From Leptospira interrogans (GTDB lineage Bacteria > Spirochaetota > Leptospiria > Leptospirales > Leptospiraceae): DNA of 64,000 nucleotides. Every line of letters begins with the position of its first letter. Position 1 is the first letter of the stretch. Both the position numbers and the translations under genes were made by a program. The DNA lies in contig NZ_FTNA01000003.1 in NCBI RefSeq assembly GCF_900156205.1, positions 62,001 to 126,000 of the forward strand. Reading direction: 5' to 3'. Positions 1-16,839 of the stretch are shown one piece after another. The notes beneath the pieces are model-generated. The model was not told where the DNA came from and ran no database searches. It was given only the letters and a program-made list of their open reading frames with translations.

Positions 1-555
1 CATGTATTCCGCGAGACTTTCTATAAAAAATGAGAAATCAGAAGGTTCTTTAACAAGCGACTGAATAAAAAAGAATACCTGAATGAAACTGTTTAAATCC
101 TTAAAATTGAATTTAGCTTCAAACTCTTCATCCGTTACATTAATTCCATTTTTAGCCATCAATCTTTTCATCGTGTCCTTATTAACACACGCCTCAAGGT
201 GGAGATGAATTTCCGTTTTAGGAAGTTCTCGTAGGAAATTAATTACGTCTTGATCGTCCGGTTTTTCCTTAGAAAGATCTCCGGACGGAAAAAGGCCTTT
301 GAGTGGAACCGGAGTTTCCTGAGAAATCCCAGTTGTAGGAACTCCTAAGATCCAAGAAGGCGGATCTAGGACCTCAAGTTCCATGAGACCGACTCTTTCG
401 TTTAAGAGTTCGTTGATTTGTTTATCAAAAGAAATTTGTAAAGAAGAAGAATAAGGTCGGTCCGCAGGAAGTCTAGACTTCAAACGGTTCAGTTCGGTCA
501 CGTCTCGATCGATGATCCGAATTCTATCTAAAATCTCTTGAAAAGTTAAAGCCAC
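1..555 (-). CDS. adenosine deaminase family protein, N-terminal part (runs off left edge)
   Basis: A reading frame open from a GTG at 555 to the window edge encodes about 185 residues. Residues 111-121 read LPKTEIHLHLE, the first metal-binding HxH motif of the adenosine/AMP deaminase superfamily, which hydrolyses the amino group of adenosine in purine salvage. In most family members this motif lies close to the N-terminus; here about 110 residues of charged, low-similarity sequence precede it, so the protein has an N-terminal extension or starts further in. The motif continues ACV where typical enzymes have a Gly. No strong ribosome site precedes the GTG. The catalytic Glu and Asp motifs lie outside the window, so substrate cannot be settled. 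Confidence 0.8.
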   Translation of the reverse strand, partial: MALTFQEILDRIRIIDRDVTELNRLKSRLPADRPYSSSLQISFDKQINELLNERVGLMELEVLDPPSWILGVPTTGISQETPVPLKGLFPSGDLSKEKPDDQDVINFLRELPKTEIHLHLEACVNKDTMKRLMAKNGINVTDEEFEAKFNFKDLNSFIQVFFFIQSLVKEPSDFSFFIESLAEYM

Positions 556-805
556 TAAGGCAATATATATTTTCCAGGAAAAGATTTCAATTCTGATTCA
601 AGTATCAAAGTTTGAATGACCTAAGAACCAAATGACCCCTAACCTTTCCACTTTGCTCCAAAATCAATCCGATCTTTCCTGAAAACCCAATGTTTCGTTC
701 AAAAATGTTCCATCCATCAAAATTCAACAGAACTGATTCTACTTAAAACTACATAATAAAGTACCCAATCCAATAGTTTACACTTCAATCATATGAATTA
801 ACAAA

Positions 806-905
806 AGAGAATCTGGACGAATCCGACATTGCCGTACCGCGCGTTCAGCTCAGTGAATCAATTACATGAAAGAAATGTAATGCAATATTTCGTCTTGAAT
901 TACAG
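806..905 (-). repeat. two-stem structured repeat (family F), degraded copy
   Basis: On the minus strand this carries the family F core: GAGCTGAACGCGCGGT, then a short hairpin and GTCGGATTCG. The outer stem is short and the copy is incomplete compared with 21550-21762. Confidence 0.5.
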
Positions 906-932
906 TTGATTATAAAACACGATCCTTAGAGA

Positions 933-1064
933 ACCATAACCAACCCCATCTCACTTCTATGGGCACTCGACAGATCGCGTTGTGGGAACTAAATTTCACA
1001 GAGGCTTTGTCGTAATTCCGACAGATTAATCTTGAGATACAACACTTGTGAGGTTGGTTATGGT
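933..1064 (+). repeat. family C inverted-end repeat, internally deleted copy
   Basis: It begins ACCATAACCAACCCC and ends GGGTTGGTTATGGT in inverse form (here AGGTTGGTTATGGT). It shares the internal block with GATCGCGTTGTGGGAACT and GTCGTAATTCCGACAGAT with the longer copies near 18.8, 48.4 and 57.2 kb but lacks about 180 bases of their middle. Confidence 0.75.
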
Positions 1065-1253
1065 AGAGGGCATTTTGCCAAGTTTCCTACGTTTGAATCT
1101 CTTTCGCATTGGATTATAATCACTACTCGGACGCATGAAAACAATAGAAACCAGTTCAGTCTGTTTTGTCAAAAATTTACTAAATGACTATAATATATTT
1201 TTATAATATTTTTGTTTTACTGATTTCTAATCATTACTCAGAACTGTATAAAT

Positions 1254-1542
1254 AACGTGAGTTCGACGTAAGAAAACGAGAAAGAATTTTCTAAAAGTAT
1301 AAGTCCCTCTAATTTTAGAATTTGTTCGTAAAATCGTGATCTACTGGAATTTCCACATCGTTTTACAAACAAACCTAAATTTTGTGTGAGTTTCCCACAC
1401 TTGAATACAACAGATTCAATTGTTATAAACTTCTATTTTATAAATTTTAGTAGTTCTCACATTTTAGGAATCGATCCGCAAAGCTCAGATCCTAACTTTT
1501 TTAGAAAAATGAATCATGGATTCCTTACGTCGAATTCACGTT
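1254..1542 (+). repeat. family A MITE-like element
   Basis: The left end AACGTGAGTTCGACGTAAG is matched by an inverted right end CTTACGTCGAATTCACGTT. Between them are blocks shared with the other family A copies: AAGAATTTTCTAAAAGTAT, AATTTTAGAATTTGTTCGT and ATCGATCCGCAAAGCTCAG. No open frame of transposase type is present. Flanks (AAAT and CAAT) do not form a perfect duplication. Confidence 0.8.
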
Positions 1543-1803
1543 CAATAAGTTCTCAATATTTTTTACATCGAAACAGAACTTTGTAATAAAAATCTACCGC
1601 ACTCAAATTTTATAGGAATCAATAGAACATCTTTCATTTTGAATAGAATTGGTCCTTTGGATTTCAAAATTCAATCACAAGAAAAGATTTAAAAAACTGT
1701 ATAAAAAACTTAATGATTTCATTTTGTTAAAAACTTGCCAAATAACTGTAACAGTTTTTTCTAATGTTTTGGACAAACTTCTATAAAATAGATTTTTAAT
1801 TTT

Positions 1804-1905
1804 TAGAATTGTTGAAAAATTAATTCTCCATTTGTTTCTATTTTATGGAAATGGCAATTGAAGCAGTTTTGTTAATCGGAACTAGGGAATTTTTCAACAA
1901 CTCTT
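1804..1905 (+). repeat. family B MITE-like element, TA-flanked type
   Basis: About 102 bp with inverted ends GAATTGTTGAAAAATT and AATTTTTCAACAACTC. The left flank is TA; the right flank is TT in this copy, while most other copies have TA on both sides. Confidence 0.8.
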
Positions 1906-1993
1906 TTATAAAGACCACAAAACAAAAAAATATGATTGAACAAAGATTCTTTTTAGACTTTATAGATGTTTCCTTGAGCAAAATGGAGATCAT

Positions 1994-2845
1994 ATGAACT
2001 TAGAAAAATGGAAACAATCTGGAGAATATTTTTCTTATCAAAACTGGAAAATTTTTTTAAAAGAAGAAGGTAAAGGTGAAAATATACTTTTGATCCATGG
2101 ATTTCCGACCGCGTCTTTTGATTGGGAAAAAATCTGGCGACCACTTTCTAAAAATAGAAGAGTCATCGCTCTGGACATGTTAGGATTCGGATTTTCATCC
2201 AAACCTAAAATTGATTATTCAATTTTTTTACAAGCGGATATAATCGAAAAATTATTAAGCGACAAAGGAATCTTAGAAACCAAAATTCTCGCTCATGATT
2301 TAGGAGATACGGTAACACAGGAATTACTCGCACGTTTTATAGATAGAAAAAATTCGGGAAAAAAAGGACTGAATATTCAAGCGATCACTTTACTTAACGG
2401 AGGAATTTTTCCGGAATCTCATAGACCCAAGTTCATACAAAAACTATTACATAGTCCTTTGGGATGGATTCTTTCCGAATTTATGAATCGCAAGTCTTTT
2501 CAAAAAAGTTTTTCCTCTGTTTTCGGAGTAAATACAAAACCGAGTCTAGAAGAATTAGATCAATTCTGGGAGTTAGTTTCTTTTGATGGTGGAGAAAAAA
2601 TTGCCTATAAATTGATTCGATATATACAAGAGAGAAAAATAAACCGGTCACGTTGGGTAAATGTTTTACTCAATTCTCCAATCCCAATTCGAATGATTAA
2701 TGGTATAGAAGATCCGATAAGCGGTACGAATATTGTAAAACGATATAAAGAACTCGTTCCTTCGGCAGACATAGTAGAACTTTTAAGAATTGGTCACTAC
2801 CCTCAAGTGGAGGCTCCGGACCAAGTACTAAAATCCATTCTATAA
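1994..2845 (+). CDS. alpha/beta hydrolase, MEST/epoxide-hydrolase-like
   Basis: A 283-residue soluble alpha/beta-hydrolase-fold protein. The oxyanion motif HGFP is at 35-38 and the nucleophile elbow reads AHDLGD with Asp102 in the nucleophile position. Asp at the elbow is seen in haloalkane dehalogenases, epoxide hydrolases and the MEST group; the following DTVTQELL segment is most like MEST. Asp240 and His268 (IGHYP) complete a plausible catalytic triad. The start is supported by GGAG a few bases upstream of the ATG. It stands alone between repeat-rich gaps. The substrate cannot be inferred; a dehalogenase or epoxide hydrolase activity is possible but unproven. Confidence 0.85.
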   Translation: MNLEKWKQSGEYFSYQNWKIFLKEEGKGENILLIHGFPTASFDWEKIWRPLSKNRRVIALDMLGFGFSSKPKIDYSIFLQADIIEKLLSDKGILETKILAHDLGDTVTQELLARFIDRKNSGKKGLNIQAITLLNGGIFPESHRPKFIQKLLHSPLGWILSEFMNRKSFQKSFSSVFGVNTKPSLEELDQFWELVSFDGGEKIAYKLIRYIQERKINRSRWVNVLLNSPIPIRMINGIEDPISGTNIVKRYKELVPSADIVELLRIGHYPQVEAPDQVLKSIL

Positions 2846-3205
2846 AAATTGGATCTTCTTTATTTTTAAAATATTATCATTCAGAACTATATAACAATGC
2901 ACAAAATTTTGTTTTAAACTGGAATTTATTTTAAAATTTACGACATTTATTATATAGAAACTAGTAAAGATAGGATCACCAAACTTAGACAAAAGAATTT
3001 TGTACTCAGTTATCAACCCGATATTTTTGATAAAATAACAGGAATTTAAACAAAACCGTTTAGCAAAACTTAGGGTTCATCGATCTTATGATTTGCAATT
3101 TTTTGACTTAGGGATTTCCTTGAAAAAAAAAATAATCAAAGATTTTGATGGAATCGTGAAACAAAAAGACTTCATTTTAAATCTCTTTGACTTTATTATA
3201 CTATC
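2846..3205. other. gap with nothing recognised
   Basis: 360 bases of AT-rich sequence. I see no repeat family member, RNA gene or clear terminator. A TTGACTT followed by TATACT-like bases lies just before the next start and may be promoter sequence. Confidence 0.5.
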
Positions 3206-4000
3206 ATGACCAAATCGAGTTACGGTAATCCTAGATTTTTCGATTTCGTATATGACGAATTTTTAACCGGCGCAGACGGTTCTATCTTTCCGTATCAAGA
3301 AGGTGATCTTTTCAATTCTCTAACAAGAGAAAATATATTAGAACTATTAGAAATCACCGGAATTCTTCCTGAAATCCGAAAGAAAGGTTATACCAAAGTT
3401 CAACTTGAAATTTCAGGTATGGGAGAAGATTTTCAAAGACTCGTTTTAATTTCCGATAAGGAAATTTTATTACATCTTCGTTTAAGCATTCAAGAATATA
3501 GATTAGAAATCAACGACTACTTCTTCAAAGAGAAGTATCTGATCATAAATTGGTTACAAACACGTCATCCGAAATCTCAAACTATGGATAAAAGTAGATT
3601 GTATCCCGGACAAGACGTCCCTGGCCTTGGAATTTTTCACCAGATTTCAGACTTTATAGGTTTTTTAATTTTATCTCTCAGATTAAACGGCTCAGTAATT
3701 CGACCTGAATACTTTCACGATGCAGTACTCTTTTCTAAAAAATTTAGATTTTTAACTCCCGAATCGCAGGCCCTATTTATCGCGCTCAGAAGGGATTTCA
3801 AAAATCAATCCATTCGCGGAATTTCCACCGATCTTCATTCTGGTAAAATCCAAAATCATAAAGACATTCTAAAATGGAAGGCCGTCGAAATGATTCTATT
3901 TTTAGAAAAGACTTTAAACTCCTTTGTATTCAATAAAAAATTCGACAAGAAAGTAGCCAAAATCTTAGATACGATCAAACTCAACATCATTGAATCTTAG
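3206..4000 (+). CDS. conserved protein of unknown function with PGQxxPGLG motif
   Basis: 264 residues, soluble, no signal peptide or membrane segment. The most distinctive stretch is LYPGQDVPGLGIFHQIS in the middle, followed by a region ending PEYFHDAVLFSKKFRFL. I have an impression of similar PGQ..PGLG proteins in other bacteria but cannot name a family. No good ribosome-binding site precedes the ATG, so the start is less certain than the frame. The gene is monocistronic as far as the spacing shows. Confidence 0.65.
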   Translation: MTKSSYGNPRFFDFVYDEFLTGADGSIFPYQEGDLFNSLTRENILELLEITGILPEIRKKGYTKVQLEISGMGEDFQRLVLISDKEILLHLRLSIQEYRLEINDYFFKEKYLIINWLQTRHPKSQTMDKSRLYPGQDVPGLGIFHQISDFIGFLILSLRLNGSVIRPEYFHDAVLFSKKFRFLTPESQALFIALRRDFKNQSIRGISTDLHSGKIQNHKDILKWKAVEMILFLEKTLNSFVFNKKFDKKVAKILDTIKLNIIES

Positions 4001-4080
4001 TTAGGCGAAAGTTTTGAATTTTGCTTTTAACAAACAAAAAATAAATTGATGGCAAAAATTAATATTCGGGATGTTAGGTG

Positions 4081-4527
4081 ATGTTATCACAACTTGGCTT
4101 TACGATTCTACACAGAAAAGGATTTACGTCGAGTTCAAGTTACACAACCGAACGTTCATCTCTTGATTTTTTAATCAATAAAAAGTCTTTGCTAAATAAA
4201 CTAGACAAAGAAGGTGATTTTATGGGTTGTTTTGTGAAAGAGTTTGATAACTTAGATATTTATAAAGAATTATTACTTTTACAACTCCCTAAAACTGACT
4301 CTGGACGATCTTTAATTTATATTTGTCCTGAATGTGGAGATATAAGTTGTGGTGCATATGCTTGCAAGATTACATTTGATAGTTCAAAATATATATGGAG
4401 TGATTTTGCATATGAAAATGGTTATGAAGAGCCATATTTAATGACAAATATAGAATCTATTTTCTTTAATAAAACTGAATATGAAAAGATCATCCAGAAA
4501 GCTTTCAATTTTTTCAGAACTATATAA
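4081..4527 (+). CDS. small Cys-motif protein, unknown function
   Basis: About 148 residues. The second half contains CPECGDISCGAYAC, a possible zinc-binding cluster, then KYIWSDFAYENGYEE. The combination of a CxxCGxxxCG cluster with a W-[SD]-DF-x-YE motif recalls a small-protein family often left as hypothetical and sometimes found near toxin-immunity genes; this is a weak recollection. The frame opens with GTG at 4078 immediately followed by ATG at 4081; I take the ATG because AGG lies just upstream. A further Met about 47 codons in is another possible start. No partner gene is adjacent, so an immunity role is speculative. Confidence 0.6.
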   Translation: MLSQLGFTILHRKGFTSSSSYTTERSSLDFLINKKSLLNKLDKEGDFMGCFVKEFDNLDIYKELLLLQLPKTDSGRSLIYICPECGDISCGAYACKITFDSSKYIWSDFAYENGYEEPYLMTNIESIFFNKTEYEKIIQKAFNFFRTI

Positions 4528-5481
4528 CCGAACACTGAATATTTTACACTAACAGCCCGTTACAATAAGGACTCGCAGCACTTAATTTTATAGAACTCAA
4601 TAATACCAAAACACAGTAGTTCTAAAAATTGTCACTGCGTTTCATGATCTCTCGTAGCCTCGCCACATTTCATCTAAAAGTTTACATTGTATTACAAAAA
4701 CTATTATGATAGGTGATATTCTTTTAAAAATTTCAAAGAAAAATTCTTTAACGTGAGTTTGGCGAACGAGAAAGAATTTTCTAAAAGTATGAGTTCCTAC
4801 AATTTTAGAATTTATTCGTAAAATCGTGATTTGTGATAGTTCCCACAGATTAAGTCTCTTAAAATAAAATATACATCTTTGAATAGTTCTTTTCGCGATT
4901 ATAAATTGTGAAAGTTCCCACATTTTAGGAATCGATCTACAAAGCTCAGATCCTAACTTTTTTAGAAAAATGAATCATGACCGAACTCACACTATTTATA
5001 ACTTTAGTAATCTTAGTTAAAGTTTCGTGTTTGTTATCAGATAATAAAAAATCCCGAATCCGTCTATTGAATGGATTAAAGACGGAGCAATTACTATCTT
5101 CAATCAAACCAATAAACACTTTCATTAATTTATCAGTATATGGAAAAATACTCAGATTGTCTGTAAATGTTTCTCTTGTAATTTTTTTATACAACAAAAT
5201 ACCTTTTAAACATCGGTTTTCTTCAACTACTCCAAAAGTAATACCTAATTAGCTTGTTTCAAAATTTAGAATGTAGGATCTACTTCAAAAAGCCAATCAT
5301 TCCGAGTTAGATGCAATTTTTGAAAATTTATACATCTTTAGTAAAATCGATCGTTTATTTTTAGTACTATTTTCATACATCCGAGTAATAATTAGGTCAC
5401 AGAAATTTATTTCCCATGTAATCTAAACGTAAAAAAAACGAATAGTATTTTGAATATTCTAAAACCGAAGGAGTTACTATT
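4528..5481. other. gap with family A repeat and doubtful small frames
   Basis: A family A element sits at 4750-4992. Overlapping frames of 83 and 91 codons on opposite strands at 4946-5252 have no ribosome site and I do not call them. The stretch 5265-5345 resembles 11890-11960, giving a two-copy unclassified repeat built round AGGATCTACTTCAAAAA. Confidence 0.6.
4750..4992 (+). repeat. family A MITE-like element
   Basis: The left end AACGTGAGTTTGGCG and the right end ending CCGAACTCAC are inverted partners; the last few bases are lost. Internal blocks TTTTCTAAAAGTATGAGTTC and AGGAATCGATCTACAAAGCT match the other copies. Confidence 0.75.
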
Positions 5482-6261
5482 ATGGGAACTGGTTTCGTGA
5501 ATAACAAGATCAAAACAGAACGAAAACTGGAAGTTCGGATCGCCGAAAACCAATTAGAAATAGAACGAACTCTTGCACTTCGTTATGAAGTTTTCAATCT
5601 CGAATTGGGAGAAGGACTTCCTCAATCCGCTGCAACTCGTAAAGATAGGGACGAATATGATCTTTTCTGCGACCATTTGATCGTAATCGATAAGAACCAA
5701 GAAAACAAAATTGTAGGAACTTATCGAATTTTAAGAAGATCCGTAGCAAAACAAAATTTAGGTTTTTATTCAGACAACGAATTTGACATTACAAAAATTT
5801 ACGAATTGGATGCAGAAACCGCAGAGATCGGAAGAAGTTGTGTTCATCCAGAATATAGAGACGGTTCTGTGATCTCTATGCTTTGGGCGGGACTCGGAGC
5901 GTATATGCAAAAATATAACGTTAGATACCTTTTTGGATGTGGCTCTATACATCAAACAGATGTACAATCTGCAAACGAAATTTATGCATATCTAAAAGAT
6001 AAGAACGCTCTCGTTGGAAAAGAATTTGATATAACACCACTTCCAAATTTTGAAATTTCTGATTTCGATCCTAACTATCAACCAGACGATATGAAAGCAG
6101 TTCATAAAAGAGTTCCCGCATTAATTAAAGGTTATCTCAGGGCGGGAGCTCAAATTTGTGGAACTCCGGCATTGGATAAAGTTTTTAAAACCATAGATTT
6201 TTTTATACTATTCGATATTCGAGATATAGAATCCAAATATGGAAAACGTTTTCTAGATTAA
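5482..6261 (+). CDS. GNAT-fold N-acyltransferase, OlsB/hemolysin-like family
   Basis: 259 residues matching the GNAT subgroup that includes ornithine-acyl-ACP N-acyltransferase (OlsB) and 'hemolysin-like' proteins. Features include [16 protein letters not shown] near the N-terminus, then [16 protein letters not shown] and [17 protein letters not shown], the last being the acyl-donor binding region. Members transfer an acyl chain from ACP to an amino group, typically for ornithine-type lipids. No second acyltransferase (OlsA) is adjacent, so the product is uncertain. The start is well supported by AAGGAG seven bases before the ATG. A strong intrinsic terminator follows directly. Confidence 0.8.
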   Translation: MGTGFVNNKIKTERKLEVRIAENQLEIERTLALRYEVFNLELGEGLPQSAATRKDRDEYDLFCDHLIVIDKNQENKIVGTYRILRRSVAKQNLGFYSDNEFDITKIYELDAETAEIGRSCVHPEYRDGSVISMLWAGLGAYMQKYNVRYLFGCGSIHQTDVQSANEIYAYLKDKNALVGKEFDITPLPNFEISDFDPNYQPDDMKAVHKRVPALIKGYLRAGAQICGTPALDKVFKTIDFFILFDIRDIESKYGKRFLD

Positions 6262-6267
6262 ACAACT

Positions 6268-6304
6268 CTCCGGAACACCTTGACGGGAGTTCTGGAGTTT
6301 TATT
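6268..6304 (+). terminator. intrinsic terminator after the acyltransferase
   Basis: The arms CTCCGGAAC (6268-6276) and GTTCTGGAG (6289-6297) pair over nine base pairs with one G-T, followed by TTTTATT. It begins a few bases after the stop at 6261, so it should end the upstream transcript before the transporter gene. Confidence 0.85.
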
Positions 6305-6343
6305 AGTATCTTTTTAAGCATTTGCTTTGTAGATCCCTTTTCA

Positions 6344-7435
6344 ATGAAACAAAATGAAATAGACTTTCAACATCCTAGCATTCGGGATCAAATTCGATTT
6401 TATTCCTTAGTTACGATTTCTGGAATTCTGATGATCGTCTCTTATCAATTTGGACTCTCTTCTTATTATTTAGGCTGGTTTGCATTTTTTATCAGTGCGT
6501 TTTCCGTCGCGGGAAATGACGCAGTACAAACCGTAGGAACTTTTATAGAAAGTAAAAAAAACGTTCATTGGATTTCAAAGTTAGTCGTCTTAGGTGGAAC
6601 CGTGATCGTTATTTTTTTAATCGCTTGGATCTGGAACGATGCTCAGATTCATTTTGGTCGATTGGAAAATTTTCCAGAAGTTCGACGATTTAATCTGATA
6701 CAACTTTTAGCTCCTTTGATTTTAGTAGTGATTACTAGATTAAAATCCCCTATCTCCACTACTTTTTTGATCTTAGGACTTTTTGGTGGAAGTAATATCG
6801 AAAAAATGCTGACTAAATCATTTTTTGGTTACGGAATCGCGTTTGGTATCGCGATACTCGTCTGGGGAATTCTGGTAAAAGTCGATCCTAAAGAATATAA
6901 AGAAGATCATGTTCCCGATCTTAAAAGTGAAAAACGTTGGGCGCTTTTTCAGTGGTTATCTACGATTTATCTTTGGGTCGCATGGCTACGACAAGACGCA
7001 GCCAATATTGTAGTTTATTTACCTAGACAACTTTCTATTTTAGAATTCATCCTCGCAATGGTTATGTTAGTTGCTGCTCTGGGAATCATTCTTTACACAA
7101 ATGGAGGAACCATTCAAGAACTCGTAACTGAAAAATCGGATATTCAATGGTCCAAAGCAGCAACAATCGTGGATTTAGTTTATGGAACAATTCTAATCGT
7201 ATTTTACGAATGGAGTAAAATGCCCATGTCAACTACTTGGGTATTTTTAGGAATGTTAGCAGGAAGAGAAATCATTCTTAATTTTATGACGTTTAGAGAT
7301 CTTCCTTATTTGGAAACGTTTCGAAAAGTAGGAAAAGACGTATTGTTTGCTTCGATGGGAATCGCGGTCAGCGTTTTTATTTTTATTTTAGCTTCTCAAA
7401 TTTATCCCGATACGACTTCAGATTTTTTAAAGTAG
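6344..7435 (+). CDS. PiT-family-like inorganic phosphate/anion transporter
   Basis: 363 residues with about ten hydrophobic segments. It has the internally duplicated PiT signature: GNDAVQTVGTF with PISTTFLILG in the first half and RQDAANIVVY with MPMSTTWVFLG in the second. PiT proteins are cation-coupled phosphate symporters of the inner membrane. The canonical GxNDxAN motif is altered, so substrate specificity may differ. It follows a terminator and has its own leader of about 40 bases. No PhoU-like gene, the usual PiT partner, is next to it in the window. Confidence 0.8.
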   Translation: MKQNEIDFQHPSIRDQIRFYSLVTISGILMIVSYQFGLSSYYLGWFAFFISAFSVAGNDAVQTVGTFIESKKNVHWISKLVVLGGTVIVIFLIAWIWNDAQIHFGRLENFPEVRRFNLIQLLAPLILVVITRLKSPISTTFLILGLFGGSNIEKMLTKSFFGYGIAFGIAILVWGILVKVDPKEYKEDHVPDLKSEKRWALFQWLSTIYLWVAWLRQDAANIVVYLPRQLSILEFILAMVMLVAALGIILYTNGGTIQELVTEKSDIQWSKAATIVDLVYGTILIVFYEWSKMPMSTTWVFLGMLAGREIILNFMTFRDLPYLETFRKVGKDVLFASMGIAVSVFIFILASQIYPDTTSDFLK

Positions 7436-7900
7436 ATCCTAAAAACTTTTGTAAAAAATAAGTAAGCTTCTTAACTTAAATCACAATAGAAAACATATAC
7501 TTTTTAAAAATAAATCGCCTACACTCCCCAACAAGTATTTAAGAAAAATATTATAATAGAATTCTTTAATTTTCTAAAAACCTCTGAAAAAGATTTTATC
7601 TAGAAAAGATCGTCATCTTTAGACTTTACAAAAGTGCACCTCATAAAAGTTAATTTTTACGTAAAAACCTTAAAAACTTGTCTCAAAACACCAGAATGTA
7701 GGAACTCCTAGGTGAGTTTAAAACAATAAAGTTTATTTGAAACTGTCAAAGGTGTGGGAACTCCCACAAATCGTAGATTTCATAGTTAAACTTTGAAAAT
7801 TGTGGGAACTACTATAAGATATAAAAGAATCACCGTCCAATCAGATTTTTGGACAAAACAGTTATTTTACGACCATCATTAAAATTTAAATCCCATTTTA

Positions 7901-8073
7901 GCACTGAGTTGTTCGACTAAGAAAGACTTTTCTAAAAGTATGAGTTCCTACAATTTCAGAATTTGTTTGTAAAATCGTGGTTTGCAGTAGTTCCCACATT
8001 TAAGGAATCGATCTATAAAGCTCAGATTTCAACTTTTTTCAGAATCATGAGTTCTCAACGCCGAACTCACGTT
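7901..8073 (+). repeat. family A MITE-like element, short copy
   Basis: Degenerate left end ACTGAGTTGTTCGACTAAG; good right end CGCCGAACTCACGTT. Internal blocks CTAAAAGTATGAGTTCCTAC and GGAATCGATCTATAAAGCTC are conserved, but the middle section of longer copies is missing. Confidence 0.75.
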
Positions 8074-8162
8074 AAAAAATATTCTTTCGAGAAAAGAGTT
8101 CCCACATTTTTAGAACTAACTGTAAATTCCCAAATTTGCAGTAGTTCCTACATTTTACTAAA

Positions 8163-8266
8163 AACTTTGCGATAAGGATGCGAAGCGGCAAGCAAGCAGC
8201 CGCCATATAACTTTTTCCGTAAAAAAAGTTAGGTCTTTTTCGCGTAACAAGCCCGGTCTTATCTTT
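8163..8266 (-). repeat. family E repeat, copy 1 of 2
   Basis: On the minus strand: GATAAGACCGGGCTTGTTA, CGCGAAAAAG, TTTACGGAAAAAGTTATA, then GC-rich bases and CTTATCGC. The second copy is at 37403-37513 on the other strand. The ends GATAAG and CTTATC are inverted. Confidence 0.65.
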
Positions 8267-8434
8267 TTTTATTTTAAATGAAATTAAAACCCGAGCAAAA
8301 ACTGTTCTGCCCTCTTGATCTACAAACGCTTTATAATTTCACATCTTGAAATTAGACATTTAAAGAATCAAAATATTATAATTTACTTAACTCAAATCGA
8401 ATGTTTTTAGGATCTTAAGAAAAACACTACGGTT

Positions 8435-9130
<696 letters not shown>

Positions 9131-9132
9131 AC

Positions 9133-9929
<797 letters not shown>

Positions 9930-9936
9930 TTATCTC

Positions 9937-11006
9937 CTATTCAGTATCGACCCAACTTTCCAAAGAGATAAGTAAAGAAGAAATATCTTCCGAACAATAA
10001 AGAAGCGCTGTTCTAGAATCTCGAAACATTTGTTGCTGATTGTATGGAAGTTGTTTGATGTGATTATCATTTTTGGTGTTTAAAACGTTCAAAGCGCTTA
10101 AAACCATCTTTTTAAGTTTTTGAACCAACCCGAGCATCAGCTCCTGCATCTCCCAAAGAGTCACTAGTTTGAGTTTTTCAGCATCCGTATTTTTAGATTG
10201 AAGAATCTGCTTTTTGGAAGACTCAAATTTAGCCGTGTAGTAGTTGACTGATCTAGGATAAGTGGTCAGTTCTTTATGGTAATTTACTAACCGATCCAGC
10301 TTTTGAAAAAATTCGATGTCAAACTCCCGATTTAAGTTTCCTATGATGTTTTTATTTTCGGAAGGATCGCCAGTGATTTCGAAAATTTTTGAATTTTGAA
10401 GATTATTCAAAACAGAATGAATTCTTTCTTTAAGTTTAGTAAGTTCAGAGATTTTTTTCTCGATAACGTTTCCGTCTCCTAGAGAAGTAGAAGAACCGTA
10501 TTCCATTTTTAACAAAGAATCACCTGAGTCGTGTTTGGTGGAAAGAGCGGGGCCATCCATAATATTGAGATCCATTTGACTCAAATCCAAATCAGCATTA
10601 GAAACGTCTCTGGCTTTACGATGATCCCTTTGAAAAATCGGTTTTGGAATCGCTCCTTCGTTAGTAGTTTGAAAAGAACTCGGTTTTGGAATTTTTGCAG
10701 AAGACTGCTCTTGGGTTTTAGACATGATTTCTTGCAGAGAAGAAATTTTTTTCGCCGTAGAAGGATCCAGTGAAGGTAAAACTTGTCTAACGGGAGCACG
10801 CGAAACTTGTTTGTGTTTTTGTGCTTCATTAGGAGATTCTAAAGCAATCCTCACGAATTCCAATCTTCTAGTGTCTCGATTGAAACGAAGGGCAAAACGA
10901 TTTCCTTGTTTGTCTATAAATTTCTGATTGAGTTGACCCAAAGAAAGTGTGTTAGGATCTACAGAAGAGATAGAATCTACGACGATATATTCAAATTTGT
11001 TTAACA

Positions 11007-11013
<7 letters not shown>
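9937..11013 (-). CDS. conserved hypothetical protein with disordered middle
   Basis: 358 residues. The N-terminal 60 residues form a small beta-rich segment (KFEYIVVDSISSV, RFALRFNRDTRRLEFVRI). Residues about 60-180 are rich in Ser, Lys, Gln and Pro and probably disordered. The C-terminal half (residues 185-350) is helical. No family recognised. The first ATG overlaps the upstream gene's end by seven bases, which suggests translational coupling; a second ATG two codons later is equally possible. Second gene of the operon. Confidence 0.75.
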
Positions 11014-12434
<1,421 letters not shown>

Positions 12435-12438
12435 AACA

Positions 12439-12523
<85 letters not shown>

Positions 12524-12553
12524 TAATCCTTTTCCGGAGCAACTCAAACCTCT

Positions 12554-15771
<3,218 letters not shown>

Positions 15772-15776
15772 CTACC

Positions 15777-16823
<1,047 letters not shown>

Positions 16824-16839
16824 AAATCCGGAGGGTTTT

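Larger units (their letters stand above)
556..1993. other. 1.4 kb gap built of interspersed repeats
   Basis: No convincing gene. It holds a degraded two-stem repeat at about 806-905, an internally deleted family C element at 933-1064, a family A element at 1254-1542 and a family B element at 1804-1905. A 66-codon frame at 1386-1586 lies inside the family A element and is a shadow. The promoter of the hydrolase at 1994 is presumably in the last 100 bases, but I see no clear -35/-10 pair. Confidence 0.7.
7436..8434. other. 1 kb gap of repeats
   Basis: Contains a degraded family D-like stretch at about 7677-7860, a perfect TGTGGGAACTCCCACA hairpin at 7753-7768, a family A copy at 7901-8073 and a family E copy at about 8163-8266. 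The 70-codon frame at 7963-8175 runs through repeats and is not called. Confidence 0.65.

Noticed and set aside
4946..5252. Two opposite-strand frames of 83 and 91 codons, one starting inside a family A repeat
   Set aside because: No ribosome-binding site; the plus frame takes its ATG from the repeat end and neither has recognisable domains.
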